A stretch of 64,000 bases of DNA from Flavobacteriales bacterium (GTDB taxonomy: Bacteria; Bacteroidota; Bacteroidia; Flavobacteriales_F; PHOS-HE28), in the NCBI GenBank assembly GCA_016710015.1, contig JADJLR010000005.1, forward strand, positions 124,001 through 188,000. Direction: 5' to 3'. Shown piece by piece: positions 17,601-25,919 of this stretch. The translations under genes were made by a program, and so were the position numbers. Every line of letters starts with the position of its first letter. The first letter of the stretch is position 1. Under the pieces are notes generated by a model that saw nothing but the letters and a program-made list of their open reading frames with translations, did no database searches and was not told the DNA's origin.

Positions 17601-20600
17601 GAAGACCGCATTGGCATTGCGCGACGGGACCATTCCCGCGAGCATCGGTTTCGAAACACCGAACCCGTCCATCGATTTCGCGAACAGCCCGTTCACCGTT
17701 GCGAAGGAGAACATCTTTTGGCCACGAACGGACGTGCCACGCATTGCAGGCGTTTCATCGTTCGGCGTGGGTGGTACGAACGCGCACGTGATCCTCGCCG
17801 AGCCCCCGGTGGAAGTCCCTTCGAGCGCATCGCGCAGCAAGCAATTGTTCCTGCTCAGCGCAAAGAGCAAGACCTCCCTCGATGCCATGACGGACAACCT
17901 CCATGCTTGGCTCGGATCGCATCCGGAAGCATCGCTTGCTGATGCGGCTTACACGCTTCAGCTGGGTCGCCGACACTTCAAGCATCGCCGCCTGATCGTG
18001 GGTGGTTCGCATGCCGAAGTGATGGAAGCGATCGCGAACAAGGACACCAACCTGCTCGGTACGCGCGAGTTGCACGAAGCCGCACCGGGCGTGGTCTTCA
18101 TGTTCCCCGGACAGGGATCGCAATACGTGAACATGGGCCGCGACCTGTACGCCAGCGAGCCGGTCTTCGCCCAACATTTCGATCAGTGCTGTACGCTCTT
18201 CAGCAAGGAATTGAACGTTGATCTCAAGGCCATCATCTTCCCGAAAGCCGGAGAAGAAGAGAAGGCCGGGGAACAACTGAAGCAGACGATCTACACGCAA
18301 GCATCGCTCTTCACCATGCACTATAGCCTGGCGAAATTGTGGATGCACTGGGGCATCGTACCCGATGCGATGATGGGCCACAGCATCGGCGAATTCGCGG
18401 CGGCTTGTCTGGCGGGTGTGTTCTCCCTGGAAGATGCGGTGACGCTCGTTGCCAACCGCGGCCGCATGATGCAAGAACTGCCCGGTGGCAGCATGCTCAG
18501 TGTGCGCGCAGCGGAAGAGGATGTCGCGAAGCGCCTGCCGGAAGGATGCAGCCTCGCAGCGAACAACGGTCCGCAATTGTGCGTGGCCAGTGGACCGAAG
18601 GAAGCGATCGAAAAGTTGCAGGTCGATCTGGAAAAGGACGGCATCACCTGCAAGCTCCTCTTCACCAGTCACGCTTTCCACAGCCCGATGATGGACGCCA
18701 TGGTGGCGCCGTACAAGAAGGTGGTGGATGGTGTGCAATTGAACGCTCCGCGCATCCCGATCATCAGCACCGTGACCGCTGAATGGTTGAAGGACGAGGA
18801 AGCGACCTCTTCGAAATACTGGAGCGATCACTTGCGCGCCACGGTGCGCTTTGCGCAGGCCGTGAAGTTCGCCTGGGCTGACGCCGACCGTGTGATGCTC
18901 GAGGTCGGTCCGCGGATCACCGCAACGACACTCGCCCGCCAGCAGAGCAGCGACAACAAGAAGCAGGTCGCCGTGCCTTCACTGGGTGATAGCGCCGGCA
19001 ACGGAAATGAACTCACGCAACTACTGAAGGCCGTCGGAGGCCTTTGGCAGAGCGGTGTGCTTATCGACTGGAAGAAATTCTACGAGAAGGAGGAACGTCG
19101 ACGGATATCCATGCCCACGTATGCTTTTGAACGCGTAAGGCACTGGGTCGATCCAGTAGCGGCGCAGGCCGCTTCAGGTGGACATGGTGGACACAGTGTG
19201 GCCACCATGTCCACCCCGTCCACCGAAGCGTTGGACGCAAGCCTAAGTCTCAAAGACCAACTCATCCAGCAGATCAAGACCTTGTTGGAGGAAAGCTCCG
19301 GATTGGAATTGGCTGAAGCGAGTGATGAGGAGACCTTCCTCGAGATGGGTCTTGATTCCCTCTTCCTCACGCAGGTAGCGACCTCATTGAGCAAGAAGTT
19401 CAGGGTGAAGGTGACCTTCCGACAGCTGAACGAAGAACTGCCGAACCTGGACAAGCTGGCAGATCACATCCTGCCGCATTGGAACGCGGGTGGTGTGATC
19501 GCTCCTGTCGCTGCATCTCGCGATTCCGGCTCGGAGGCCGGAATGACGAATGCAGTAAACGCTCTGGAAGACGCTCCAGAATTGAAGAAAGTCTTCGGTG
19601 CACAGGCACGCATCGTGAAGGAGAAGGTGGACGACATGTCGCCCGAACAGCGGGCATGGTTCGATGCCTTTGTGGTTCGTTACACCAAGAAGACCGCCAA
19701 GAGCAAGGCCTTCACGCAGGCGAACCGCGAGAAGATGGCCGACCCGCGCGTGGTGACCGGCTTCAAGCCGCAGACCAAGGAGTTGACCTACCAAGTGGTG
19801 GTGGACAAGAGCCGTGGCTGCCACCTCACCGACATCGACGGCAACAACTACGTCGACATCCTCAGCGGATTCGGTTCCTCGATGTTCGGCTACATGCCGG
19901 ATTTCATTCGCGAAGCGTGTCACTTGCAGTTGGATGCAAGCGTGGACATCGGCCCAATGCATCCGCTCGCGGCGGATGTGTCGAACCTCTTGTGCGAACT
20001 CACTGGTGGTGAGCGTGCGGCGGTTTGCAACACCGGATCGGAAGCGGTGCTCGGCGCGATGCGCATGGCACGTACCGTCACGGGTCGCAGTTTGATCATC
20101 GCCTTCGCCGGTAGCTACCACGGCATAAACGACGAAGTGATCATCCGCGGCAGCAAAAGCAAGAAGAGCTATCCCGGCGCGCCCGGCATCATGCCGCAAG
20201 CCGTGGAGAACATGCTGATCCTGGATTACGGCACGCCCGAAAGCCTTCAGATCATCAAGGAACGTTGCCATGAGGCGGCGGCCGTTCTGGTAGAACCGGT
20301 GCAGAGCCGTCGCATGGAATTCCGCCCCGTGGATTTCTTGCGCGAGGTTCGCGAGATCACCAAGCAACACGGCGCAGCACTGATCTTCGATGAGGTGATC
20401 ACGGGCTTCCGTATGCACCCGAACGGTGCACAAGGCTTGTTCGGCATCCAGGCGGACATCGGCACCTACGGCAAGGTGATCGGCGGTGGCATGCCCATCG
20501 GCGCCATGATCGGCAAGCACGAATGGATGGATGCGCTGGACGGTGGCTTTTGGCAGTTCGGTGATGACAGCGTACCGCCTTCGGGGGTCACCTACTTCGC

Positions 20601-21177
20601 AGGCACATTCGTTCGGCACCCATTGACCATGGCCGCCGCGAAAGCCGCGCTGATGCACATGAAGGAGGTAGGACCTGCGCTGCAGGAGCGCCTCAACGAC
20701 ATGACCGAAAACATGGTCGACCGTGTCAATGGCCTGTTCGATAAATACCAACTGCCTTACCGCTGGGTCACCTTCGGCAGCGCCTTCAAGACGAAGTACG
20801 ACGAGAGCGTGAACTACACCGAACTCTTCTTCATGTTGATGCGCTATCACGGCGTACACGTGTTGGATTTCCCGCATTTCCTGACCACAGCGCATACAAA
20901 AGCCGACGTGAATAAGATCATCGAAACGGTAGAAAAGACGTGCATCGAACTCCGTGAAAGCGGATTCATGCCAGAGCGGACCTATCCGATCGAACGCGTG
21001 AACCGGGTGTTGAACGGACACGCTCGCAAATTGCGTGAACGGGTGATCAAAGCAAGTGAGCCGCCGGTCCCACATGCACGTTTAGGGCGTACGAGAAAGG
21101 GTGACCCAGCATGGTTCGTTCCTGACCCTGATCGCCGTGGCAAGTACCTGATGTTAATGAACGAGGACGAAGATTGA
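14653..21177 (+). CDS. Hybrid NRPS/PKS with aminotransferase: A-PCP-KS-AT-ACP-AMT
   Basis: 2174 residues. The adenylation domain (about 10-500) has FTSGSTGRPKGV at 156, NQYGPTE at 298 and Lys495 in GKIDRKAL. PCP Ser552 is in GGNSLLS. The ketosynthase (about 610-1055) has Cys785 (TACSTS), His921 (HGTATPLGD) and His972 (NIGHL). The acyltransferase has Ser1244 (GHSIGE) and HAFHS at 1340, a malonyl-type signature. ACP Ser1569 is in GLDSLF. A class III, GSA-type aminotransferase (about 1690-2120) has Asp1913 and PLP Lys1941 (TYGKVIGGG). There is no KR, DH, ER or C domain. Predicted chemistry is loading of an amino acid, one malonyl extension and conversion of the beta-ketone to an amine. The specificity residues D202, V203, Q206, F272, S274, Q299, V307 and V308 resemble proline-type codes. 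It lies 45 bp before the next module. Confidence 0.95.
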   Translation: MNSSTPFQNVHQFFEASKTDRPNAPALVDGPVQLSYASLGQRSDRMAQHLAIHGVAPGHTVGLCLERSSELVISVLGILHAGAAYVPIDPTYPTDRIAFMMEDARPPVVITDKAHQHLFVGSKANILLIEQIDLENGPLFEGPCPTGPEGPCYVLFTSGSTGRPKGVTMHHGPLMNLIQWQLRTSVLKEGDRTLQFAPISFDVSFQELFATFAQGGTLVLITDEDRLNSTQLLRKIITERINRVIVPFVALQYLAEAVERTGEVPSSLKEVFTSGEQLKITPAVANLFKQLPGCRFCNQYGPTEGHVVSELELKGDPSSWPALPNIGKAIDNVKLLILDEQMKPVQKGEEGELYLGGACVATGYINRPDLTAERFINDPFEKGGRLYKTGDQAVELPDGNIDYKGRIDGQVKVRGYRIELGEVEVALEKHNSIEQAVATVREDRPGLKRLIGYYLAKKEISTNDLRKHLGALIPDYMVPSAFVAVKEIPRTPSGKIDRKALPAPDVKRPDLDVAYAAPKSTVEKTLATVWADQLAVDKVGIDDNFFDLGGNSLLSIQCVAQLEGHGLKLPIVKLYQHPTIKACAAFLEGSGTTQSPAEMAKARVGSMHASTAKRDIAIIGMSGRFPGAADVEQLWKNLLANKNSISRWSKEELDPSIPEAVKNDPDYVPARGVINDADKFDAGFFGVNPRVAALMDPQQRVFLETAWGALEDAAYDPAQFDGLIGVYAGMGNNTYFTRNVIGHPELIEQVGDFQVMTGNEKDYIATRLAFEFDLRGPALSIHTACSTSLVAIAQAFKALRDGECDMALAGGIALTVPFNSGIVYNDGGMYSPDGSTRTFDANGKGTSFSDGVGIIVLKRLDDAVRDKDHIYATIKGAALNNDGSDKASFTAPSVRGQSEVIAMAHADAGVTPDQITYVETHGTATPLGDPIEVEALTLAFASTNAVGANHGSPADTPQQHCAIGSIKSNIGHLTAAAGAAGVMKTALALRDGTIPASIGFETPNPSIDFANSPFTVAKENIFWPRTDVPRIAGVSSFGVGGTNAHVILAEPPVEVPSSASRSKQLFLLSAKSKTSLDAMTDNLHAWLGSHPEASLADAAYTLQLGRRHFKHRRLIVGGSHAEVMEAIANKDTNLLGTRELHEAAPGVVFMFPGQGSQYVNMGRDLYASEPVFAQHFDQCCTLFSKELNVDLKAIIFPKAGEEEKAGEQLKQTIYTQASLFTMHYSLAKLWMHWGIVPDAMMGHSIGEFAAACLAGVFSLEDAVTLVANRGRMMQELPGGSMLSVRAAEEDVAKRLPEGCSLAANNGPQLCVASGPKEAIEKLQVDLEKDGITCKLLFTSHAFHSPMMDAMVAPYKKVVDGVQLNAPRIPIISTVTAEWLKDEEATSSKYWSDHLRATVRFAQAVKFAWADADRVMLEVGPRITATTLARQQSSDNKKQVAVPSLGDSAGNGNELTQLLKAVGGLWQSGVLIDWKKFYEKEERRRISMPTYAFERVRHWVDPVAAQAASGGHGGHSVATMSTPSTEALDASLSLKDQLIQQIKTLLEESSGLELAEASDEETFLEMGLDSLFLTQVATSLSKKFRVKVTFRQLNEELPNLDKLADHILPHWNAGGVIAPVAASRDSGSEAGMTNAVNALEDAPELKKVFGAQARIVKEKVDDMSPEQRAWFDAFVVRYTKKTAKSKAFTQANREKMADPRVVTGFKPQTKELTYQVVVDKSRGCHLTDIDGNNYVDILSGFGSSMFGYMPDFIREACHLQLDASVDIGPMHPLAADVSNLLCELTGGERAAVCNTGSEAVLGAMRMARTVTGRSLIIAFAGSYHGINDEVIIRGSKSKKSYPGAPGIMPQAVENMLILDYGTPESLQIIKERCHEAAAVLVEPVQSRRMEFRPVDFLREVREITKQHGAALIFDEVITGFRMHPNGAQGLFGIQADIGTYGKVIGGGMPIGAMIGKHEWMDALDGGFWQFGDDSVPPSGVTYFAGTFVRHPLTMAAAKAALMHMKEVGPALQERLNDMTENMVDRVNGLFDKYQLPYRWVTFGSAFKTKYDESVNYTELFFMLMRYHGVHVLDFPHFLTTAHTKADVNKIIETVEKTCIELRESGFMPERTYPIERVNRVLNGHARKLRERVIKASEPPVPHARLGRTRKGDPAWFVPDPDRRGKYLMLMNEDED

Positions 21178-21222
21178 AACCCGCCGCGATACGTTCAGAG
21201 ACCCGTTCAAGACTTAAGAAAC

Positions 21223-24200
21223 ATGGAGAAATTCATTCCAGAGATCCACTATGTTCCGGTCGATTTCGACCCGTTCGAAGGAACCCCGATCGATCGTACT
21301 GTACCGAGTACGGAAGCTCAACGCGAAGTATTCATTGCTTCACAAATGGGCCCAGAAGCATCCTGTGCTTACAACGAATCCGTTTCCCTGGAATTGAGCG
21401 GAACGCTGGATGTGACCGGCATAGAGACCAGCATCGAGCAACTGGTGCAGCGTCACGAGGCCTTGCGCGGTTGTATGAGTGCGGATGGCATGCGCGTGGT
21501 CATTCAAGCCCATACGGACATCCCGTTGAAGCGGATCGACCTATCCGATCGCAGCGAGCAGCAGCAGTTGGATGAACTTGATCGTATCGCGGATGCGGAC
21601 ATGACCACCACCTTCGATCTGGTGCATGGGCCGCTCTTCCGGGCCACCTTGATCCAACGATCGGCCACTTCGCATTTGCTGCGGTTGACCGGACACCATG
21701 TGCTGGTGGACGGCTGGAGCTTGGGTATCATGATGGCCGACATCAGCAAATTGTATGGTCATTCGGCACTGCCTGAACCGGTACAGTTCAGCGAATTCGC
21801 GTTGGCTGTGATCGACCATGCGCACAGCGAAGAACACACCATCACCGAACGCTTTTGGCTGGACCAATTCAAAAGCTCCACACCCCGCCTCGACCTGCCT
21901 ACGGACCTGCCACGTCCGCTGATGAAGACGTACAATGCGAACAGGATCGACATTGAATTGGACCCGGAATTGACGCGCAAATTGAAGGAACTAGCAACTC
22001 GCAGCGGTGCCAGTTTGGTGACCACCCTACTCACCTGTTTCGAAATGCTCCTTCACCATATCACGGGCCAAACGGACCTCGTGGTGGGCTTGCCAGCAGC
22101 AGGCCAGAACGACTTCGACATGAAGCAACTGGTTGGCCATTGCGTGAACTTGTTGGCCTTGCGCAGCGGCATCGATGAGGACCGGCCCTTCGTGGAACAC
22201 CTCAAGGAACGACGGACGGCCTTGCTGGACGCAAGTGATAACCAGAAGTATACCTTCGGTACACTCGTTCGGAAATTGAACGTACGGCGTGAAGCAGGGC
22301 GGATACCACTGGTACCTGCGGTCTTCAACGTCGATATGAATATGGATGACGGAGTGTCCTTCGAGGGTCTCACACACCGATTCATCAGCAACCCCAGGAA
22401 GTACGAGAATTTCGAGTTGTTCTTGAACGCTACGGGGAATGAGAAACACCTCACTCTGGAGTGGAGCTACAACACGGATCTATTCCTTGAAGAGACCGTA
22501 CGTGGCTGGATGAAGGACCTACAAGGGATCATCGAACGCGCACATGCTGCGCCGACCCAACGGATCGGCACCCTCATCTCTCCACCGCACGTGGATGTCG
22601 ACGCACCGCTTCCTCCGAAAGTTTGGAACGGTGGACTTTCCACTTACCCGCATGATGCCGTGGATGCCTTGTTCGACCGGATGTGCGATCGTTATCCGGA
22701 TCATGTGGCTATTGAGTTGGGGAGCCAGCGGGTCACCTATGCCGAATTACGAAAGTTGGTGGATCCACTCGCTGCGGAACTGGTGCGTTGCGGACTCGAA
22801 CACGGTGAACCTGTCGGTCTCTGTTTCGACAAGGCCATTGCCTCGCAAACCGCCATGTTGGCCATCCTGAAAGCGGGTGGTTGTTACGTCCCCTTCGACC
22901 TCAGCTATCCAGAGGAGCGGATCCGCTATATGCTGGACGATGCGAAGCCGAGATTCATGCTCACGCACGAGCACCTGCTCCCCCAGTTACCGGGTTGTGA
23001 AGACCGGGCCATCCTGTTGGATCCGTTGGGCGCAGCAGCTTCGGGCTCCTTCACCGGATCGGCTGCTCCAGTCCGCAAACACGACACCAACAGCCCTGCC
23101 TACATCCTTTACACCAGTGGAAGTACAGGCAACCCGAAAGGCGTGGTGGTGCCGCATCGTGGTGTGGTACGGTTGGTTCGGGATCAGAACTACATGCAAT
23201 TCTCATCGGACCTCGTATTCCTTCAAATGGGGAACCTCTGTTTCGATGCCAGCACCTTCGAGATCTGGGGTGCGCTGCTGAATGGTGCACGCTTGGTGAT
23301 CCAACCACAGCAAAAACCAACGTTAAGTGAGATCGCCACTGTGCTTCGCAACCATAAAGTGACCAGTGTGCTCTTTCCCACGGGCTTGTTCAACATGCTG
23401 GTAGACGAGCAACTCGATGCACTCAGCGGTCTGAAGCATCTGGTGACCGGAGGTGATGTCATGAGCCCGATCCACGCACGCAAAGCATTGAAGGCCCTGG
23501 GCACCGGCGTGATCGTGAATGCATACGGACCCACGGAGAATAGCGTGATCGTGACCTGCCATGCCGTTGATGACGAATCGCAGTTGAGTTCAACGGTCCC
23601 GATCGGAAAGCCGATCTCGAACACCGAGGCCTACATCCTGGACGAGGCGATGCGCCCGGTGCCGATCGGCGCAACGGGTGAATTGTACGCCGGGGGCGAT
23701 GGTGTTGCGCTGGGCTATTGGCAGCGACCGGAAATGACGAACGAGAAGTTCATTCCTGATCCGTTCAGTGGCCGACCGAACGCCAAACTCTATCGCACCG
23801 GTGATCTGGCCCGCTGGCGATCCGATGGCACCATCGAGTTCATCGGTCGTGCGGACACACAGGTGAAATTGCGCGGCTTCCGGATCGAATTGGGCGAGAT
23901 CGAAACAGCCATGGATGGTATCCGATCCGTTAAGGATCGGATCGTGTTGTGCCGGGAGGATCGACCCGGAGACAAACAACTGGTGACCTATTTGGTAGCC
24001 AGCGACCCTAGAAAGCCCCAAGAGGAATTCATTGAGGAGATCCGTGCGCATCTGCAACGCACATTGCCCCCACACATGGTACCTGCAGCATACGTCGTGC
24101 TACCGGAATTCCCCTTGAACCAGAGTGGGAAGGTGGATCGAAAGGCCTTGCCTGCACCCAACGTGGCCACACCTTCATTGCGGGCCCAACACGTGGCACC

Positions 24201-25164
24201 TCGGGATGCGACCGAAAAGGAACTCGCTGTGATCTGGAGCGCAGTTCTCGGCGTGGAGGACATCGGGGTACACGATAACTTCTTCGATCTGGGCGGTCAT
24301 TCTCTTACAGGCATCCAATTGCTCACCAAGGTGGAACAACGATTCGGGCTCGCGATCGAGTTCAAGCAACTCTTCGTGGCACCTACCGTTGCCCAAATGG
24401 CGCAGCTCCTCGCCCCTTCTGAACGTCCGGTCGCTTTCGAGCAGTTGTTATCGTTGCGAACGACGGGTTCAAGGGTCCCACTGATCTGTATCCACGGCGA
24501 TGAAGCCAACGTCTTCTTGCCGAAGTATCTGAGCAAAGATCAACCGTTCTATGCGATCAGCCACCAAGGTGAAGCCGGGAAACCCATCGCGCATACGGAA
24601 GTGGAAACCATCGCGGCCTACTACATCTCCGAACTGAAGAAGGTGTTGCCCCGTGGCCCATACGACCTCTGTGGCTATTCGTTCGGTGGTCTCGTCGCAT
24701 TTGAAATGGCGAGGCAATTGACCGCATCAGGCGATCAGGTACCTGCCGTGATCCTGCTGGATGCGTACGCACCAGGTCCCTACTTGGAGGTGATGCGCGA
24801 AGAACAAAAGTTCCATGAACCCGCTAAGAAGGTCGTGCTACGCGCTGTGATCGCCATGTACCGCGCCATGGATCGTCCGATCCCGGCGCGGATCCGCAAC
24901 TTCCACATCATCGACACCTATGATCGAGCAGTTGCGAGGTACCGGATGACAACGTACAGCGGCAACGTGATCCTGATCAAGGCGAATGGTTCGCCAGGCT
25001 CGGACGACATGGGTTGGGCGCCGCTCGTTTCCGGAAAACTGAGTCTGCGCAATACGGTCGGTGATCACTATTCCATGATCAAGGAGCCGTTGGTGGCCCA
25101 ACTGGCAGAGGAAATGGAGGCCGCCATGGCACAAGGATCCACAATGCCTGCTGCCGTGGTATGA
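21223..25164 (+). CDS. Nonribosomal peptide synthetase module C-A-PCP-TE
   Basis: 1313 residues. The condensation domain (about 25-440) has HHVLVDG at 158-164. The adenylation domain (about 475-960) has YTSGSTGNPKG at 630, NAYGPTE at 766 and Lys970; its pocket begins D675, A676, F679, suggesting a neutral or hydrophobic residue, unresolved. PCP Ser1027 is in DLGGHSLTG. A type I thioesterase (about 1060-1300) has Ser1153 in GYSFGG and His1282 in DHYS. It should accept the acyl-beta-amino intermediate from the upstream protein, join it to a second amino acid and release the product by hydrolysis or cyclisation. Its stop overlaps the next start by 4 bp (ATGA). Confidence 0.95.
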   Translation: MEKFIPEIHYVPVDFDPFEGTPIDRTVPSTEAQREVFIASQMGPEASCAYNESVSLELSGTLDVTGIETSIEQLVQRHEALRGCMSADGMRVVIQAHTDIPLKRIDLSDRSEQQQLDELDRIADADMTTTFDLVHGPLFRATLIQRSATSHLLRLTGHHVLVDGWSLGIMMADISKLYGHSALPEPVQFSEFALAVIDHAHSEEHTITERFWLDQFKSSTPRLDLPTDLPRPLMKTYNANRIDIELDPELTRKLKELATRSGASLVTTLLTCFEMLLHHITGQTDLVVGLPAAGQNDFDMKQLVGHCVNLLALRSGIDEDRPFVEHLKERRTALLDASDNQKYTFGTLVRKLNVRREAGRIPLVPAVFNVDMNMDDGVSFEGLTHRFISNPRKYENFELFLNATGNEKHLTLEWSYNTDLFLEETVRGWMKDLQGIIERAHAAPTQRIGTLISPPHVDVDAPLPPKVWNGGLSTYPHDAVDALFDRMCDRYPDHVAIELGSQRVTYAELRKLVDPLAAELVRCGLEHGEPVGLCFDKAIASQTAMLAILKAGGCYVPFDLSYPEERIRYMLDDAKPRFMLTHEHLLPQLPGCEDRAILLDPLGAAASGSFTGSAAPVRKHDTNSPAYILYTSGSTGNPKGVVVPHRGVVRLVRDQNYMQFSSDLVFLQMGNLCFDASTFEIWGALLNGARLVIQPQQKPTLSEIATVLRNHKVTSVLFPTGLFNMLVDEQLDALSGLKHLVTGGDVMSPIHARKALKALGTGVIVNAYGPTENSVIVTCHAVDDESQLSSTVPIGKPISNTEAYILDEAMRPVPIGATGELYAGGDGVALGYWQRPEMTNEKFIPDPFSGRPNAKLYRTGDLARWRSDGTIEFIGRADTQVKLRGFRIELGEIETAMDGIRSVKDRIVLCREDRPGDKQLVTYLVASDPRKPQEEFIEEIRAHLQRTLPPHMVPAAYVVLPEFPLNQSGKVDRKALPAPNVATPSLRAQHVAPRDATEKELAVIWSAVLGVEDIGVHDNFFDLGGHSLTGIQLLTKVEQRFGLAIEFKQLFVAPTVAQMAQLLAPSERPVAFEQLLSLRTTGSRVPLICIHGDEANVFLPKYLSKDQPFYAISHQGEAGKPIAHTEVETIAAYYISELKKVLPRGPYDLCGYSFGGLVAFEMARQLTASGDQVPAVILLDAYAPGPYLEVMREEQKFHEPAKKVVLRAVIAMYRAMDRPIPARIRNFHIIDTYDRAVARYRMTTYSGNVILIKANGSPGSDDMGWAPLVSGKLSLRNTVGDHYSMIKEPLVAQLAEEMEAAMAQGSTMPAAVV

Positions 25165-25919
25165 ACGAGGGCACCGGTCGTTCATTGATCGTTCACTGCG
25201 ATGGTCCGCTCGAAGCACGATTCGAGCCCAACGTGTCGATAGAGCAGACCGGGATCACCATTCATTTCGCGACACTCGAAGCGCTGCGACCGTATGCAGA
25301 CCAGTATGCCACCTTGTTGGACCAAGGAGAGAACGAACGACTGGAGCGCTTTCGATTCCCGGCGGATAGGGAACGCTTCCTACTCGGGCACGGTGCGTTG
25401 CGCGTGGTGCTTTCTCAACGATCGCATTCGGATGCTGCGGCTCTTCGATTCGATCGAGGCACATACGGCAAACCGGTCGTGGCCGGATCACGGATCCATT
25501 TCAATTTGAGCGACACCAAGGATGCCATTGCCATTGCCGTTGGTGGAACGCACGAACTCGGTGTGGATCTGGAGACCACGGATCGCAAGGTGGACCACGT
25601 GGCCGTCGGTGAGCACTACTTCACCATCGAAGAACGTGCATCCATTTCAGACTCGAACGATGGCAAGCGCCGATTCCTCGAGTTCTGGACGCGCAAAGAA
25701 GCCGTCCTCAAAGCCAGCGGTGTCGGGATAATGGATGACCTCCGGGTATTGCGGGTGGACCTGCCAGCGAACCGAATGACGATCACCCATGATGCATTCA
25801 AGAGCATGGCGGCGGAAACCTATCACGTGAAGACCTGGACGATCGGTGATCCGCACATCGTGAGCCTGGCTACCGTGCTGGATCCTGGTCCCGTTAGGTT
25901 CGAACGGATCCGTCACTGA
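25161..25919 (+). CDS. Sfp-type 4'-phosphopantetheinyl transferase
   Basis: 252 residues. It transfers phosphopantetheine from CoA to the conserved Ser of carrier domains. Visible signatures are GVDLE at 134-138 (magnesium-binding Asp/Glu) and FWTRKEAVLKASG from 175, the WxxKExxxK motif. The N-terminal part has RERFLLGHGALRV and HFNLSDTKD, both usual for the Sfp/Gsp class. The start overlaps the NRPS stop, so it is translationally coupled to the synthetases and is presumably their priming enzyme for the two PCPs and the ACP. The 3' end overlaps the convergent helicase gene by 7 bp. Confidence 0.95.
   Translation: MNEGTGRSLIVHCDGPLEARFEPNVSIEQTGITIHFATLEALRPYADQYATLLDQGENERLERFRFPADRERFLLGHGALRVVLSQRSHSDAAALRFDRGTYGKPVVAGSRIHFNLSDTKDAIAIAVGGTHELGVDLETTDRKVDHVAVGEHYFTIEERASISDSNDGKRRFLEFWTRKEAVLKASGVGIMDDLRVLRVDLPANRMTITHDAFKSMAAETYHVKTWTIGDPHIVSLATVLDPGPVRFERIRH

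Noticed and set aside
17755..21075. Minus-strand frames of 358 and 563 codons opposite the KS/AT and aminotransferase regions
   Set aside because: They are antisense shadows in a high-GC3 coding sequence whose plus strand has complete catalytic motifs.
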